From assembly GCA_045577655.1 (NCBI GenBank), contig JAZNIU010000020.1:1-49516 (forward strand): a DNA stretch of 49,516 nt, read 5' to 3'. The stretch comes from RGIG7450 sp045577655. Its GTDB lineage: Bacteria > Bacillota > Clostridia > RUG12999. A program made the position numbers and the translations under genes. Numbering within the stretch: position 1 is the stretch's first letter; every line of letters starts with the position of its first letter. This document shows positions 40,229 to 48,949 of the stretch, piece after piece. Under the pieces are notes generated by a model. That model searched no databases. It saw only the letters and a list, made by a program, of their open reading frames with translations, and was not told the origin of the DNA.

Positions 40229-40783
40229 ATGAGAGAAAATTTTGAAATTATGCAGGAAAAAATGGAAAAAAGTATAAGCAGCTTGTCAAATGAACTTATG
40301 TCTGTCAGAGCAGGCAGAGCAAACCCCGCTGTGTTAAACGGTATTAAGGTTGACTATTACGGCACTCCTACACCTATAGCACAGATTGCTTCAATTTCTG
40401 TTCCGGAAGCGCATTCCATCGTGATTCAGCCGTGGGATGCAACTGCTCTTAAAGACATTGAAAAAGCAATAAACATGTCTGACCTTGGTATAAATCCTGC
40501 AAATGACGGAAAAAGTATCAGACTTAATTTCCCTCCGCTTACAGAGGAGAGAAGAAAAGAATTTGTTAAAGATGTTCGCAAGATGGCGGAAAATGCCAAG
40601 GTTGCTGTCAGAAATCTTCGCCGCGATGCAGTTGATAAATACAAAGACATGAAAAAGAAGAGCGAGATTACAGAAGACGACCTTAAAAATCTTGAAAAGG
40701 ATATCCAGAACGCAACTGATAAGTTTATTGAAAAAATTGACAAAATGCTTGCAGACAAAGAAAAAGAGCTTATGGCTATCTGA
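40229..40783 (+). CDS. frr: ribosome recycling factor
   Basis: Splits the post-termination ribosome together with EF-G. The 184-residue protein has the family start (MQEKMEKSISSLSNELMSVRAGRANPAVL), the PTPIAQIASISVPE loop, GKSIRLNFPPLTEERRKEFVKDVRKMAE and a helical C-terminus. AAAGGTGAG precedes the ATG. Its stop overlaps a possible start of uppS. Confidence 0.97.
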   Translation: MRENFEIMQEKMEKSISSLSNELMSVRAGRANPAVLNGIKVDYYGTPTPIAQIASISVPEAHSIVIQPWDATALKDIEKAINMSDLGINPANDGKSIRLNFPPLTEERRKEFVKDVRKMAENAKVAVRNLRRDAVDKYKDMKKKSEITEDDLKNLEKDIQNATDKFIEKIDKMLADKEKELMAI

Positions 40784-40794
40784 TGAGGATGGAT

Positions 40795-41568
40795 ATGAAT
40801 CTGTCATTTTTAAAAAAGATTTACAGTAAGACAAAACAAAAATTTATAAAAGATGTTGAAATAGATATGTCTCGACTTCCGAGACATATCGCTATTATAA
40901 TGGATGGAAACGGCAGATGGGCTAAAAGAAGAGGGTTAAGCCGCAGTGCAGGTCACGGCGCCGGTGCGGAAACTCTTCACGAAATTGCCGACTTTTGCAG
41001 CGACATTGGTATAGAGGTTTTAACGGCGTATGCTTTTTCTACTGAAAACTGGAACAGACCGAAAGAAGAAGTGGACGCTCTAATGGACCTCTTATACGAA
41101 TATCTCAGCGATGCGGACAGAAAACTTGCCGGCAGAAACAATGTTGTCAGAGTTATCGGCAACCGTGCACCGCTTAGACCTGAAATTCAGGAGAAAATGG
41201 CAGAGGTTGAAGAAAAGACAAAAAACAACACGGGTATGATACTTAACCTTGCTGTTAATTATGGCGGCAGAGAAGAAATTGTAACAGCCACAAAAGCTAT
41301 TGCCGGGAAGGTTGCTTCGGGCGAGCTTGATGCAGGTGATATTGATGAAAAGGTTTTTGCAGACAACATCTATACTGCAAATATTCCTGACCCGGACATT
41401 ATTCTTCGTCCAAGCGGAGAACTTCGGCTCAGCAATTTCCTGCTGTGGCAGGCAGCATACAGTGAATTCTGGTTTTCGGATATGTGCTGGCCCGATTTTA
41501 CTCCAAAACACATGAAACGTGTTATATACGACTATCAGCATCGTAACAGAAGATTTGGAAGTGTTTAA
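40795..41568 (+). CDS. uppS: isoprenyl transferase, undecaprenyl diphosphate synthase
   Basis: cis-Prenyltransferase that builds the C55 lipid carrier for peptidoglycan from FPP and isopentenyl diphosphate. 257 residues with the catalytic DGNGRWA (D37 first), RGLSRSAGHGAGA, YAFSTENWNRPKEE and the C-terminal DPDIILRPSGELRLSNFLLWQAAYSEFWF signature. I choose ATG at 40795 because GAGG lies 6 bases before it; ATG at 40783, overlapping the frr stop (TGATG), is an alternative. Works with the dxr and ispG products made in the same operon, which supply its substrate. Confidence 0.95.
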   Translation: MNLSFLKKIYSKTKQKFIKDVEIDMSRLPRHIAIIMDGNGRWAKRRGLSRSAGHGAGAETLHEIADFCSDIGIEVLTAYAFSTENWNRPKEEVDALMDLLYEYLSDADRKLAGRNNVVRVIGNRAPLRPEIQEKMAEVEEKTKNNTGMILNLAVNYGGREEIVTATKAIAGKVASGELDAGDIDEKVFADNIYTANIPDPDIILRPSGELRLSNFLLWQAAYSEFWFSDMCWPDFTPKHMKRVIYDYQHRNRRFGSV

Positions 41569-41571
41569 ATT

Positions 41572-42381
41572 ATGCTAAAAAGAACAGTTAGTGCTTTTAT
41601 TGCGGTTGCAATACTTTTTCTGGCTTTATGGATTGATGTTGCTACTCAGCTTCCCATTGTGGAGACTGCGCTGCTTTTAATCCTTGTTTTTGCTTTATAT
41701 GAAATCTACAGGGCTTGTGGGTTTATGAAAAAATGGTTTCTTGCAGCCATTGGCTTTTTATTTGGGGTGTTAATTTTTTTGTCTCCTCAAATAATTGGCG
41801 ACCCCACTTGTCTTATTATTTTTACCATAATTGTAATGTTTGTTATTGCTGTTACATACCATAAAAGAGTAAGTTTTTCCGACATTTGTATGCTCTTTTT
41901 TACAACACTGTATATTTCTCTTGGTGTTATGTTCATAAAAAGAATTTATGGCGGGGAATTTGGCTTGCAGCTTGTGTTTGTTGCACTTATTTCTGCGCTT
42001 CTGACAGACACCGGTGCATATTTTTCCGGATTCTTTTTCGGAAAACACAAACTCATACCTGAAATAAGCCCGAAAAAGACGGTTGAAGGCGCAGTTGGCG
42101 GTGTGATTATAGCAGTTTTGTCTTTGCTTGTGTATGTCTGGATTTTAAGCTTTTTTGATGTGAAGACAAATCTATTAAACATAGCAATTATAGGGTTTGT
42201 TTCCTCAATAGCAGCACAGTTTGGAGACCTTTCGGCTTCCATGATTAAAAGAGAATATAACATCAAAGATTATGGTGATATAATGCCGGGACACGGCGGT
42301 GTGCTTGACAGAATTGACAGCCTGCTTTTTGTTGCACCTTTGGTATTTTATCTTAACTTGATTTTACCCATTTTTAGTTGA
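41572..42381 (+). CDS. cdsA: phosphatidate cytidylyltransferase
   Basis: Makes CDP-diacylglycerol from phosphatidate and CTP, the branch point of phospholipid synthesis. Integral membrane protein of 269 residues with about seven to eight helices. The C-terminal signature is intact: ALLTDTGAYFSGFFFGKHKLIPEISPKKTVEGAVGG and then SQFGDLSASMIKRE-like AAQFGDLSASMIKREYNIKD and PGHGGVLDRIDSLLF. Starts 3 bp after uppS with a weak RBS, so translation is likely coupled. Confidence 0.95.
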   Translation: MLKRTVSAFIAVAILFLALWIDVATQLPIVETALLLILVFALYEIYRACGFMKKWFLAAIGFLFGVLIFLSPQIIGDPTCLIIFTIIVMFVIAVTYHKRVSFSDICMLFFTTLYISLGVMFIKRIYGGEFGLQLVFVALISALLTDTGAYFSGFFFGKHKLIPEISPKKTVEGAVGGVIIAVLSLLVYVWILSFFDVKTNLLNIAIIGFVSSIAAQFGDLSASMIKREYNIKDYGDIMPGHGGVLDRIDSLLFVAPLVFYLNLILPIFS

Positions 42382-42395
42382 TAGGCGGATATAAA

Positions 42396-43535
42396 ATGAA
42401 AAATATTGCAATTCTCGGTTCGACCGGGTCTATAGGTACACAAACGCTTGAAGTGGCGGAAGTGAACGACGAGATAAATGTTGTTTCTTTATGTGCAAAT
42501 AAAAATGTTGATTTGATTGAAAAACAAATCAGAAAGTTTAAACCAAAACTTGCTGCTATGATGGATGAGAAAGCAGCTGAAACACTTAAAACAAAAGTTG
42601 CCGATACCGACACAGTAGTTTTATCCGGAATGGAGGGCATATGCGAATGTGCAACTTTAAACGGGGTTGACACTGTTGTTACTGCTATGGTGGGCGTTAT
42701 TGGTCTTGTGCCTACAATAGAAGCAATAAAAGCAGGAAAAGACATAGCACTTGCCAACAAGGAAACACTGGTTGCAGGTGGATCTATTGTTATGCCTCTT
42801 GCAAAAGAAAAAAATGTTTCTATTCTGCCTGTGGACAGTGAACATTCTGCAATTTTTCAGTGTATAGATAAAAACGGAGCAAAACCATCCAGAATACTTC
42901 TTACAGCTTCGGGCGGTGCGTTTTTTGGCAGAACAAAAGAAGAAATTGAAAATGCCACACCTGCGGACGCGCTAAAACACCCCAACTGGAATATGGGTGC
43001 AAAAGTGACAATAGACAGTGCATCGCTTATGAACAAAGGACTTGAAGTTATTGAGGCTTCCTGGCTGTTTGATATGCCCGCAGACAATATAGAAGTTATT
43101 GTCCAGAGACAAAGTATTATACATTCGATGGTAGAGTTTGTTGACGGGTCTGTTATTGCACAGATGTCTGTTCCGGATATGAGACTTCCCATATCTTATG
43201 CACTCACATATCCTGACAGAAAATTTTGTAAAACAGAAAGAGTAGATTTTTTTGCTCTTAAAAATATTACTTTTGACAAACCTGACATGGAAGTGTTCAG
43301 GTGTCTTGGTCTTGCTTACGAAGCGGCAAAAATTGGCGGAAGTATGCCTGCGGTTTTGAATGCAGCAAATGAAGAAGCGGTTAAACTTTTCATGGAAAAA
43401 CGAATTAAATTCGGTGAAATAAGTAAGATAATAGAAAATGAGATGTCTGCACACAAAACTATAAAGTCGCCGACTCTTGACCAGCTTATTATGATAGGCG
43501 ATGAGGTAAGAGAACGTGTCGTAGGCAAAGTGTAG
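42396..43535 (+). CDS. dxr: 1-deoxy-D-xylulose 5-phosphate reductoisomerase
   Basis: Second enzyme of the MEP isoprenoid pathway: converts DXP to MEP with NADPH and a divalent metal. 379 residues, with the NADPH motif LGSTGSIGTQTLE at the N-terminus, ALANKETLVAGGSIV, the active-site PVDSEHSAIFQC, LTASGGAFF and the NMGAKVTIDSASLMNKGLEVIEA segment with the metal ligands. The C-terminal helical domain is complete. ATG at 42396 follows GGCGGAT; an upstream in-frame start overlaps cdsA. Its pathway partner ispG lies two genes downstream. Confidence 0.96.
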   Translation: MKNIAILGSTGSIGTQTLEVAEVNDEINVVSLCANKNVDLIEKQIRKFKPKLAAMMDEKAAETLKTKVADTDTVVLSGMEGICECATLNGVDTVVTAMVGVIGLVPTIEAIKAGKDIALANKETLVAGGSIVMPLAKEKNVSILPVDSEHSAIFQCIDKNGAKPSRILLTASGGAFFGRTKEEIENATPADALKHPNWNMGAKVTIDSASLMNKGLEVIEASWLFDMPADNIEVIVQRQSIIHSMVEFVDGSVIAQMSVPDMRLPISYALTYPDRKFCKTERVDFFALKNITFDKPDMEVFRCLGLAYEAAKIGGSMPAVLNAANEEAVKLFMEKRIKFGEISKIIENEMSAHKTIKSPTLDQLIMIGDEVRERVVGKV

Positions 43536-43553
43536 ACAGAAAGGCTGTTTTAA

Positions 43554-44576
43554 ATGAACATAGTTGGAACTGTTGTTGTTGCAATTTTAGTATTTTTAAT
43601 GATAATTCTTATTCATGAATTTGGACATTTCGTGGCGGCAAAAAGCTTTGGGGTGCTTGTTCATGAATTTTCTATAGGTTTTGGTCCTAAAATTTTCAGG
43701 AGAAAAAAAGGAGATACCGATTACACAGTAAGACTTTTACCCGTTGGTGGATATGTTAAGCTGGAGGGGGAGGATGAATCGTCTGAAGACCCTCGTGCGC
43801 TTAACAACAAACCTGCGTGGCAACGGCTTGTTGTTATGGCTGCCGGTGCAGCGTTTAACCTTGTTACAGGGTTTATTGTAATGATTATTTTCTTTTCCTC
43901 CCAACAAAACTATGTTTCACTTGAAATTGATAAAATTATGACAGAAATACCTTCTTCTCAGGCGATAGAATTACTCAAAGAGGGAGACCGGATAGTTTCT
44001 CTTGACGGGAAAAAGGTGTGGAACTATAAAGATTTTAATTTTTTAATGAGCAACATTCAGGGAAAAGAAAATGTCCTTCTTGAGATTGTGCGTGACGGAG
44101 AAAAACAGGAAATAGATATTCATCTCACAGAATATGAGGGCAGACGGATTATTGGTATCGAAATGCTGAAAAAAGATATGACATTTTTAGATGCTGTCCG
44201 TTGTGGTTTTACTGAAACTTTTTTTGTTGTTCGGCTTGTCATATATTCTCTTATGATGCTCATTACAGGCAAGGTGCCGGTGTCGCAAATGTCCGGTCCT
44301 GTCGGAACAACTGTCATCATAGGACAGGCGGCACAGCAGGGGATTTTTACTCTGCTTTATATGTTTGCATTACTGTCGGTTAATATTGGTATTTTTAATC
44401 TTATACCATTTCCGGCTCTGGACGGCGGAAGAATTTTCTTTTTGATTATAGAAATGATAAGAAGAAAACCCCTGCCACCCGAAAAAGAAGGAATAATTCA
44501 TTTTGCGGGACTTATACTCTTGCTGCTGCTTATGTTGTTTGTTACATCCAGCGATATATATAAGTTGTTTGCATAA
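43554..44576 (+). CDS. rseP: site-2 intramembrane metalloprotease RseP/RasP
   Basis: Zinc metalloprotease that cuts transmembrane segments of anti-sigma factors and remnant signal peptides. 340 residues: HEFGH active site at 21-25 in the first membrane helix, a PDZ domain in the middle (around PSSQAIELLKEGDRIVSLDGKKV), then LIPFPALDGGR with the third zinc-ligand aspartate near the C-terminus. Membrane segments flank both motifs. AAAGGC precedes the ATG. This position between dxr and ispG is the typical Firmicute arrangement. Confidence 0.95.
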   Translation: MNIVGTVVVAILVFLMIILIHEFGHFVAAKSFGVLVHEFSIGFGPKIFRRKKGDTDYTVRLLPVGGYVKLEGEDESSEDPRALNNKPAWQRLVVMAAGAAFNLVTGFIVMIIFFSSQQNYVSLEIDKIMTEIPSSQAIELLKEGDRIVSLDGKKVWNYKDFNFLMSNIQGKENVLLEIVRDGEKQEIDIHLTEYEGRRIIGIEMLKKDMTFLDAVRCGFTETFFVVRLVIYSLMMLITGKVPVSQMSGPVGTTVIIGQAAQQGIFTLLYMFALLSVNIGIFNLIPFPALDGGRIFFLIIEMIRRKPLPPEKEGIIHFAGLILLLLLMLFVTSSDIYKLFA

Positions 44577-44588
44577 AGGACTGATTAT

Positions 44589-45641
44589 ATGTTTTTACGC
44601 GAAAATACAAGAAAAATAAATGTTGGAAATGTTTCTTTGGGTGGAAGCGGATCTGTTTCCGTTCAGAGTATGACCAACACAAAAACACAAGACGTTCAAT
44701 CAACAGTGGGTCAGATTTTGCAGCTTGAACATGCAGGCTGTCAGATTGTTCGTGTTGCTGTTCCTGATATGGAAGCAGCACATGCAATAGCTGAAATAAA
44801 AAAACAGATTCATATTCCAATAGTTGCAGACATTCATTTTGACTACAGACTTGCCATTGAAAGCATCAAATCGGGAGCGGACAAAATCAGACTTAACCCC
44901 GGCAATATTGGTGGCGAGGACAGAGTTGAAAAAGTGGCAGAGCTTGCAAAGGAAAGAAAAGTTCCTATCCGCATAGGCGTTAATGGAGGCTCGCTCGAAA
45001 AAGACATTTTGGCAAAATACGGCTCTCCAACTGCGGAGGCGATTGTTGAAAGTGCAAAAAGGCATGTGAATTTACTTGAAAAATTCGGGTTTTACGACAT
45101 TGTTGTTTCCCTTAAAAGTTCAGATGTTGTTAAAACAATAGAGGCATATAAACTGTTTGCCAAGACCAGCGACATACCGTTACATATAGGAGTTACCGAA
45201 GCGGGCAGCGAATTTGTAGGAAGCATAAAATCCGCTGTGGGAATAGGCAGTATTTTAAGCTCTGGTATCGGTAATACCATCAGGGTTTCACTGACAGGCA
45301 ATCCTGTCCGTGAAGTTGAGGTTGGCAGACAAATATTAAAATCCCTTACGCTTGCTGAAAAGGGTGTGGAGATAATTTCATGCCCCACTTGCGGCAGAAC
45401 AAAGGTTGACCTTGAGAAAATCGTAAAAGCAGTTGAAAAGCGCTTTGAAGGGTTTGAAGACAATATCACCCTTGCGGTTATGGGATGCGCGGTCAACGGT
45501 CCCGGAGAAGCAAAAGAAGCGGATTTGGGGGTTGCCTGCGGTGAGGGGCAGGGACTTATTTTCAGAAAAGGTGAAATTATTGAAAAAGTTTCAGAAAAGG
45601 AAATAGCAAGCACTCTTTACCGTATAGCGAAGGAGTTGTAA
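44589..45641 (+). CDS. ispG: (E)-4-hydroxy-3-methylbut-2-enyl-diphosphate synthase
   Basis: [4Fe-4S] enzyme of the MEP pathway that converts MEcPP to HMBPP. 350 residues with a TIM-barrel N-terminal part (VQSMTNTKTQDV, VADIHFDYRLAI, RLNPGNIG, RIGVNGGSLE) and the C-terminal iron-sulfur part with cysteines in ISCPTCGRTKVDL and VMGCAVNGPGEAKEADLGVA. This is the short, single-barrel bacterial form. AAAGGAC precedes the ATG. Works in the same pathway as dxr upstream, feeding uppS. Confidence 0.96.
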   Translation: MFLRENTRKINVGNVSLGGSGSVSVQSMTNTKTQDVQSTVGQILQLEHAGCQIVRVAVPDMEAAHAIAEIKKQIHIPIVADIHFDYRLAIESIKSGADKIRLNPGNIGGEDRVEKVAELAKERKVPIRIGVNGGSLEKDILAKYGSPTAEAIVESAKRHVNLLEKFGFYDIVVSLKSSDVVKTIEAYKLFAKTSDIPLHIGVTEAGSEFVGSIKSAVGIGSILSSGIGNTIRVSLTGNPVREVEVGRQILKSLTLAEKGVEIISCPTCGRTKVDLEKIVKAVEKRFEGFEDNITLAVMGCAVNGPGEAKEADLGVACGEGQGLIFRKGEIIEKVSEKEIASTLYRIAKEL

Positions 45642-45644
45642 AAA

Positions 45645-46631
45645 ATGTATTTCAGTAATATAGACCATCCCGCAAAATTGTGGAAAGACCCAAGACTTGC
45701 CTTTGATTTTTATTGCAAATCTTCTTTAAGGCTTGCGGGAATTTCACTTTTTAAAAAGAAAAAACAAAAAGGGAAGATAAACGGCAGAAAAATTCTTTCA
45801 ATGGAAGAGGCAAATGCTGCGATATATAACGGGCTTTCCGGGGACAAGCCGTTTGTGGTGGGTCGAAGCGGAGGCACCGAGAGCAGATATGTTCTGTGGC
45901 GTGAGTTTGTTGAGGCTGGCGCAGTTGATGCTTTCTCTGAAGAATTTATGCAAAACGGAAAGAACAAATCGGGTATTTTCCCGCCGACACAGGAAAATTC
46001 CATGCGATTTGCTTTAAAATATTCGGAAGCCATGGGAAAAGCAGATTTGTCTGTTTTTTGGGGGCATATTTTGTGTGAAGATTTTCTTTTTAAAAAATTT
46101 GCTAAAAATTCAACCCTTATCCCGTCTAGGTCGCTTGAACCATTTGGATTTGACATACCGTGGACAAAAGCTTTAGAAAATAAAAAAGTGCTTGTTATTC
46201 ATCCTTTTGCAGAGCTTATTGAGAGACAGTATAAAAACAGGGACAAGCTATTTGAAAATGAAAGCATACTGCCTGAATTTGAACTTTTGACAGTTAAAGC
46301 AGTTCAGACTTTAGCCGACCAGGACAGTTCTTTTAGTGACTGGTTTAGTGCCTTTGAATATATGAAATCCAGGATTTTAGAAAAGGAATTTGATATTGCA
46401 ATTTTGGGATGCGGCGCCTATGCACAACCGCTTGCGGCACACATAAAAGATTTAGGCAAAAAAGCAGTTGTTCTTGGTGGATTTACCCAGATTCTGTTTG
46501 GCATAAAAGGGTCAAGGTGGGAAAAAAGCAGACATGATATAGTGTCTATGTATAATGATTTTTGGACACGTCCGGACGAGGAATATAGACCGTCGGGCAG
46601 CGAAAAAGTTGAAGAAAATGCATATTGGTAA
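45645..46631 (+). CDS. unknown protein, possible GT-D-type glycosyltransferase
   Basis: 328 residues that I do not recognise with certainty, and no signal peptide. The middle and C-terminal parts resemble GT-D-fold enzymes of surface polysaccharide clusters: FVVGRSGGTESRYV near residue 70 (position of the RxGDGE-like motif), VLVIHPFAELIERQY, and FDIAILGCGAYAQPLAAHIKDLGKKAVVLGGFTQILFGIKG near 250-285. The N-terminus is basic (KKKKQKGK). It starts 3 bp after ispG and is probably co-transcribed with the isoprenoid genes, which would fit a lipid-carrier-linked glycan step. That role is inference. Confidence 0.7.
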   Translation: MYFSNIDHPAKLWKDPRLAFDFYCKSSLRLAGISLFKKKKQKGKINGRKILSMEEANAAIYNGLSGDKPFVVGRSGGTESRYVLWREFVEAGAVDAFSEEFMQNGKNKSGIFPPTQENSMRFALKYSEAMGKADLSVFWGHILCEDFLFKKFAKNSTLIPSRSLEPFGFDIPWTKALENKKVLVIHPFAELIERQYKNRDKLFENESILPEFELLTVKAVQTLADQDSSFSDWFSAFEYMKSRILEKEFDIAILGCGAYAQPLAAHIKDLGKKAVVLGGFTQILFGIKGSRWEKSRHDIVSMYNDFWTRPDEEYRPSGSEKVEENAYW

Positions 46632-46652
46632 TAAAAGGAAGAGGATATAATA

Positions 46653-47123
46653 ATGGCTATTGAAAAGGTTCGTGAATATTTTAAAAAATTTGGTATTGAA
46701 GATAAGATAATGGAGTTTGATGTTAGCTCTGCAACTGTTGAACTTGCAGCAAAAGCTTTAAACACACTGCCTGAAAGAATTGCAAAAACACTTTCTTTCA
46801 AAGTTGATGAAGAGTGCATATTGATTGTTGTTGCAGGAGACGCAAAAGTTGATAACAAAAAATTCAAAGAAGAATTCAAAACAAAAGCTAAAATGCTTTC
46901 CTTTGAAGAGGCAGAAACAATGACAGGACATGCTGTCGGCGGTGTTTGTCCTTTTGCAAACCCCGAAGGAGTAAAGACATATCTTGATATAAGCCTTAAA
47001 AGATTTGAAACTGTTTTTCCCGCGTGCGGAAGCAGTAACAGTGCGATTGAACTGACAATGGAACAGCTTGAACAAACTTCCAACTACATAAAGTGGGTTG
47101 ATGTTTCAAAATTACCTGAATAA
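46653..47123 (+). CDS. YbaK/EbsC-family aminoacyl-tRNA deacylase-like protein
   Basis: 156 residues, the size of single-domain YbaK/EbsC proteins that hydrolyse mischarged Cys-tRNA(Pro) or similar. The family core is visible: AAKALNTLPERIAKTLSFKV, VVAGDAKVDNKKFKEEF, the conserved GHAVGGVCPFAN loop, and AIELTMEQLEQTSN near the end. GGAAGAGG lies before the ATG at 46653. Substrate specificity (Cys, Ala or other) cannot be predicted. Last gene before the SigH promoter. Confidence 0.9.
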   Translation: MAIEKVREYFKKFGIEDKIMEFDVSSATVELAAKALNTLPERIAKTLSFKVDEECILIVVAGDAKVDNKKFKEEFKTKAKMLSFEEAETMTGHAVGGVCPFANPEGVKTYLDISLKRFETVFPACGSSNSAIELTMEQLEQTSNYIKWVDVSKLPE

Positions 47124-47201
47124 TCATTGGTTAAATTGCACAATTTTATTTAAAAAAATGGGTAAATATTGTAGAAAATGGTTGCCGATAAGGCGATTTG
47201 C

Positions 47202-47230
47202 TTGACAAAGCATTTACTATAATATATAAT
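47202..47230 (+). promoter_or_regulatory. consensus sigma-A promoter of the SigH-like gene
   Basis: Perfect TTGACA (47202-47207) and TATAAT (47225-47230) with a 17-bp spacer, preceded by a short GCC-GATAA-GGC hairpin. The strongest match to consensus in the window. Confidence 0.85.
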
Positions 47231-47270
47231 AAAACTTGGTATTATACGATATTTGTTTGGTGGTGTATAT

Positions 47271-47906
47271 ATGAAAGAGTTGCCAGATACAACAGGCAAC
47301 AAACTATCCGGTCTTTCAGATGATGAAGTTGTAGAACTTGCAAAAAATGAAGATAATTCTGCTATAGAAGAATTGGTGAGCAGATATAAGAATTGTATTT
47401 TGCTAAAGACCAGAACTTATTTTTTGCGAGGTGCAGATAAAGAGGATATCATGCAGGAAGGTATGATAGGTCTTATAAAAGCAATCCGCGATTACAACAG
47501 CGATAAAAAGACTTCTTTCAAATCATTTGCCGAACTGTGTATTACAAGACAAATAATTACTGCTGTTAAAGCTGCAACCAGGCAGAAACACATCCCTCTT
47601 AATTCTTATGTGTCTTTAAATGGACACACTGATGGTGACGAAGAACGCGCACCCCTGGAACTTGTTGACAGTACAACAAGATTTAATCCTGAAGAATACA
47701 TTATTATGAGAGAACGTTGCAAGCAGATTGATGAGCATATTTTAAAGTTGTTAAGTAAGTTTGAAAGAAACGTTCTTGAGTTATATTTAACGGGCAAAAG
47801 TTATCAGGAGATATCACAAATAGCTGATTGCTCCATAAAATCAATAGACAATGCTTTGCAGAGAATAAAACGCAAGCTTGAAAAATGTTCTATTGATGAA
47901 AAATAA
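47271..47906 (+). CDS. RNA polymerase sigma factor, SigH (Spo0H)-like
   Basis: Sigma-70 family factor of 211 residues like Bacillus SigH, which runs early stationary-phase and sporulation genes. Region 2 is visible as LVSRYKNCILLKTRTYFLRGADKEDIMQEGMIGLIKAIRDYNSDKKTSFKSFAELCITRQIITAVKAATRQKHIPLN, and region 4 as LLSKFERNVLELYLTGKSYQEISQIADCSIKSIDNALQRIKRKLEK. ATG at 47271 follows GGTGGTG; an upstream TTG is less likely. It has its own strong promoter. Sporulation itself cannot be inferred from one gene. Confidence 0.85.
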   Translation: MKELPDTTGNKLSGLSDDEVVELAKNEDNSAIEELVSRYKNCILLKTRTYFLRGADKEDIMQEGMIGLIKAIRDYNSDKKTSFKSFAELCITRQIITAVKAATRQKHIPLNSYVSLNGHTDGDEERAPLELVDSTTRFNPEEYIIMRERCKQIDEHILKLLSKFERNVLELYLTGKSYQEISQIADCSIKSIDNALQRIKRKLEKCSIDEK

Positions 47907-48019
47907 GATATTTGGCCTTTCGGCTTAAATATAAAATATAAGTCCGTGTATCTTAGGGGCACTGCAAGGCAGGGTTACGAACAGGTCAGGATGAGAAAAA
48001 CAAAGAGAGGTAAAAAAAC

Positions 48020-48292
48020 ATGTTTGAAGACAAAACATTAATCTGTAAAGACTGCGGAAGCGAATTTGTTTTTACAGCAGGCGAGCAGGAATTCTACGCA
48101 GAAAAAGGATTCCAGAATGAGCCTATGCGTTGCAAAGAATGCAGAATTGCACGCAAAAATAGCATCAGAGGCGAAAGAGAAATGCACACAATTATTTGTG
48201 CTGACTGTGGTGCGGAAGCTCAGGTTCCATTCAAGCCGAAAAATGACAAACCTGTTTATTGCAGTGAATGTTTCGCAAATCACAAAGACTAA
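48020..48292 (+). CDS. zinc-ribbon protein with two CxxC pairs
   Basis: 90-residue protein with two zinc-ribbon units. First: CKDCGSEFVFTAGEQEFYAEKGF followed by MRCKECR. Second: IICADCGAEAQVPFKPKNDKPVYCSECF, the latter a sequence common in small clostridial CxxC-CxxC proteins. Function unknown; such ribbons usually bind RNA, DNA or a partner protein. GAGAGG precedes the ATG. The 113-bp spacer upstream contains small GC hairpins (CTGC-AAG-GCAG) but no clear promoter, so co-transcription with the SigH-like gene is possible. Confidence 0.85.
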   Translation: MFEDKTLICKDCGSEFVFTAGEQEFYAEKGFQNEPMRCKECRIARKNSIRGEREMHTIICADCGAEAQVPFKPKNDKPVYCSECFANHKD

Positions 48293-48301
48293 AAAAATAT
48301 T

Positions 48302-48331
48302 AAGAGTCGATGCTGTGCACCGACTCTTTTT
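48302..48331 (+). terminator. terminator after the zinc-ribbon gene
   Basis: AAGAGTCGATGC (48302-48313) pairs with GCACCGACTCTT (48317-48328) with one A/C mismatch around TGT, followed by a T-run. Confidence 0.88.
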
Positions 48332-48347
48332 ATCTCTATGAGGAAAT

Positions 48348-48926
48348 ATGATTACTATAAAAGAAGCAATAATTGTTGAAGGTAAATATGATAAAATCCG
48401 TATTGATTCTGTAATAGACACGCTTGTTGTTCCTACAAACGGATTCAATATTTTTACAAACACAGAAAAGCAAAAACTCATTAAAGAGATTGCCAAAAAA
48501 CGCGGAATAATAATTCTTACTGATTCTGACCGTGCAGGTTTTCTTATCAGGAATTTTTTGTGCGGGATTGTGGATAATAAATATATTAAACATGCGTTTA
48601 TACCTCAGATTGAGGGCGTTGAGAAAAGAAAAGATATTCCCTCAAAAGACGGTTTTTTGGGCGTTGAAGGAATAAATAATGAAATAATTGAAAAAGCTAT
48701 ATTGTCAGCGGCGTCTGTTTGTAGTGAAAAAAAAGACAAGATTACTAAAGCGGATCTTTATATGCTTGGCCTTTCGGGAAATGCGCTCAGTAAAGTTAAG
48801 AGGGACAAGCTTCTTGTGTCTTTGGGGCTTCCCACTGCAATTTCGGCAAACACGCTGGTTGCTATTATAAACACATCATTTACACTTGAAGAAATAAAAA
48901 AGATTATTAAAGAAAGCAATATATAG
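48348..48926 (+). CDS. rnmV: ribonuclease M5
   Basis: TOPRIM-domain endoribonuclease that matures 5S rRNA in Gram-positive bacteria, 192 residues. The TOPRIM motifs are the glutamate in EAIIVEGKYDKIRI (residues about 6-18) and the DxD in IIILTDSDRAGFLIR. TNGFNIF and KHAFIP are typical of the family. The C-terminal part (ITKADLYMLGLSG) binds substrate or L18. GAGGAAAT precedes the ATG. The enzyme needs ribosomal protein L18 in Bacillus. It is followed at 23 bp by a phosphofructokinase gene. Confidence 0.9.
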   Translation: MITIKEAIIVEGKYDKIRIDSVIDTLVVPTNGFNIFTNTEKQKLIKEIAKKRGIIILTDSDRAGFLIRNFLCGIVDNKYIKHAFIPQIEGVEKRKDIPSKDGFLGVEGINNEIIEKAILSAASVCSEKKDKITKADLYMLGLSGNALSKVKRDKLLVSLGLPTAISANTLVAIINTSFTLEEIKKIIKESNI

Positions 48927-48949
48927 TTACGGAAAGGAATAATTTATCT

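Noticed and set aside
46418..47083. 221-codon minus-strand ORF over the unknown gene and ybaK-like gene
   Set aside because: It overlaps two plus-strand genes with good motifs, is Ser-rich and has no RBS.
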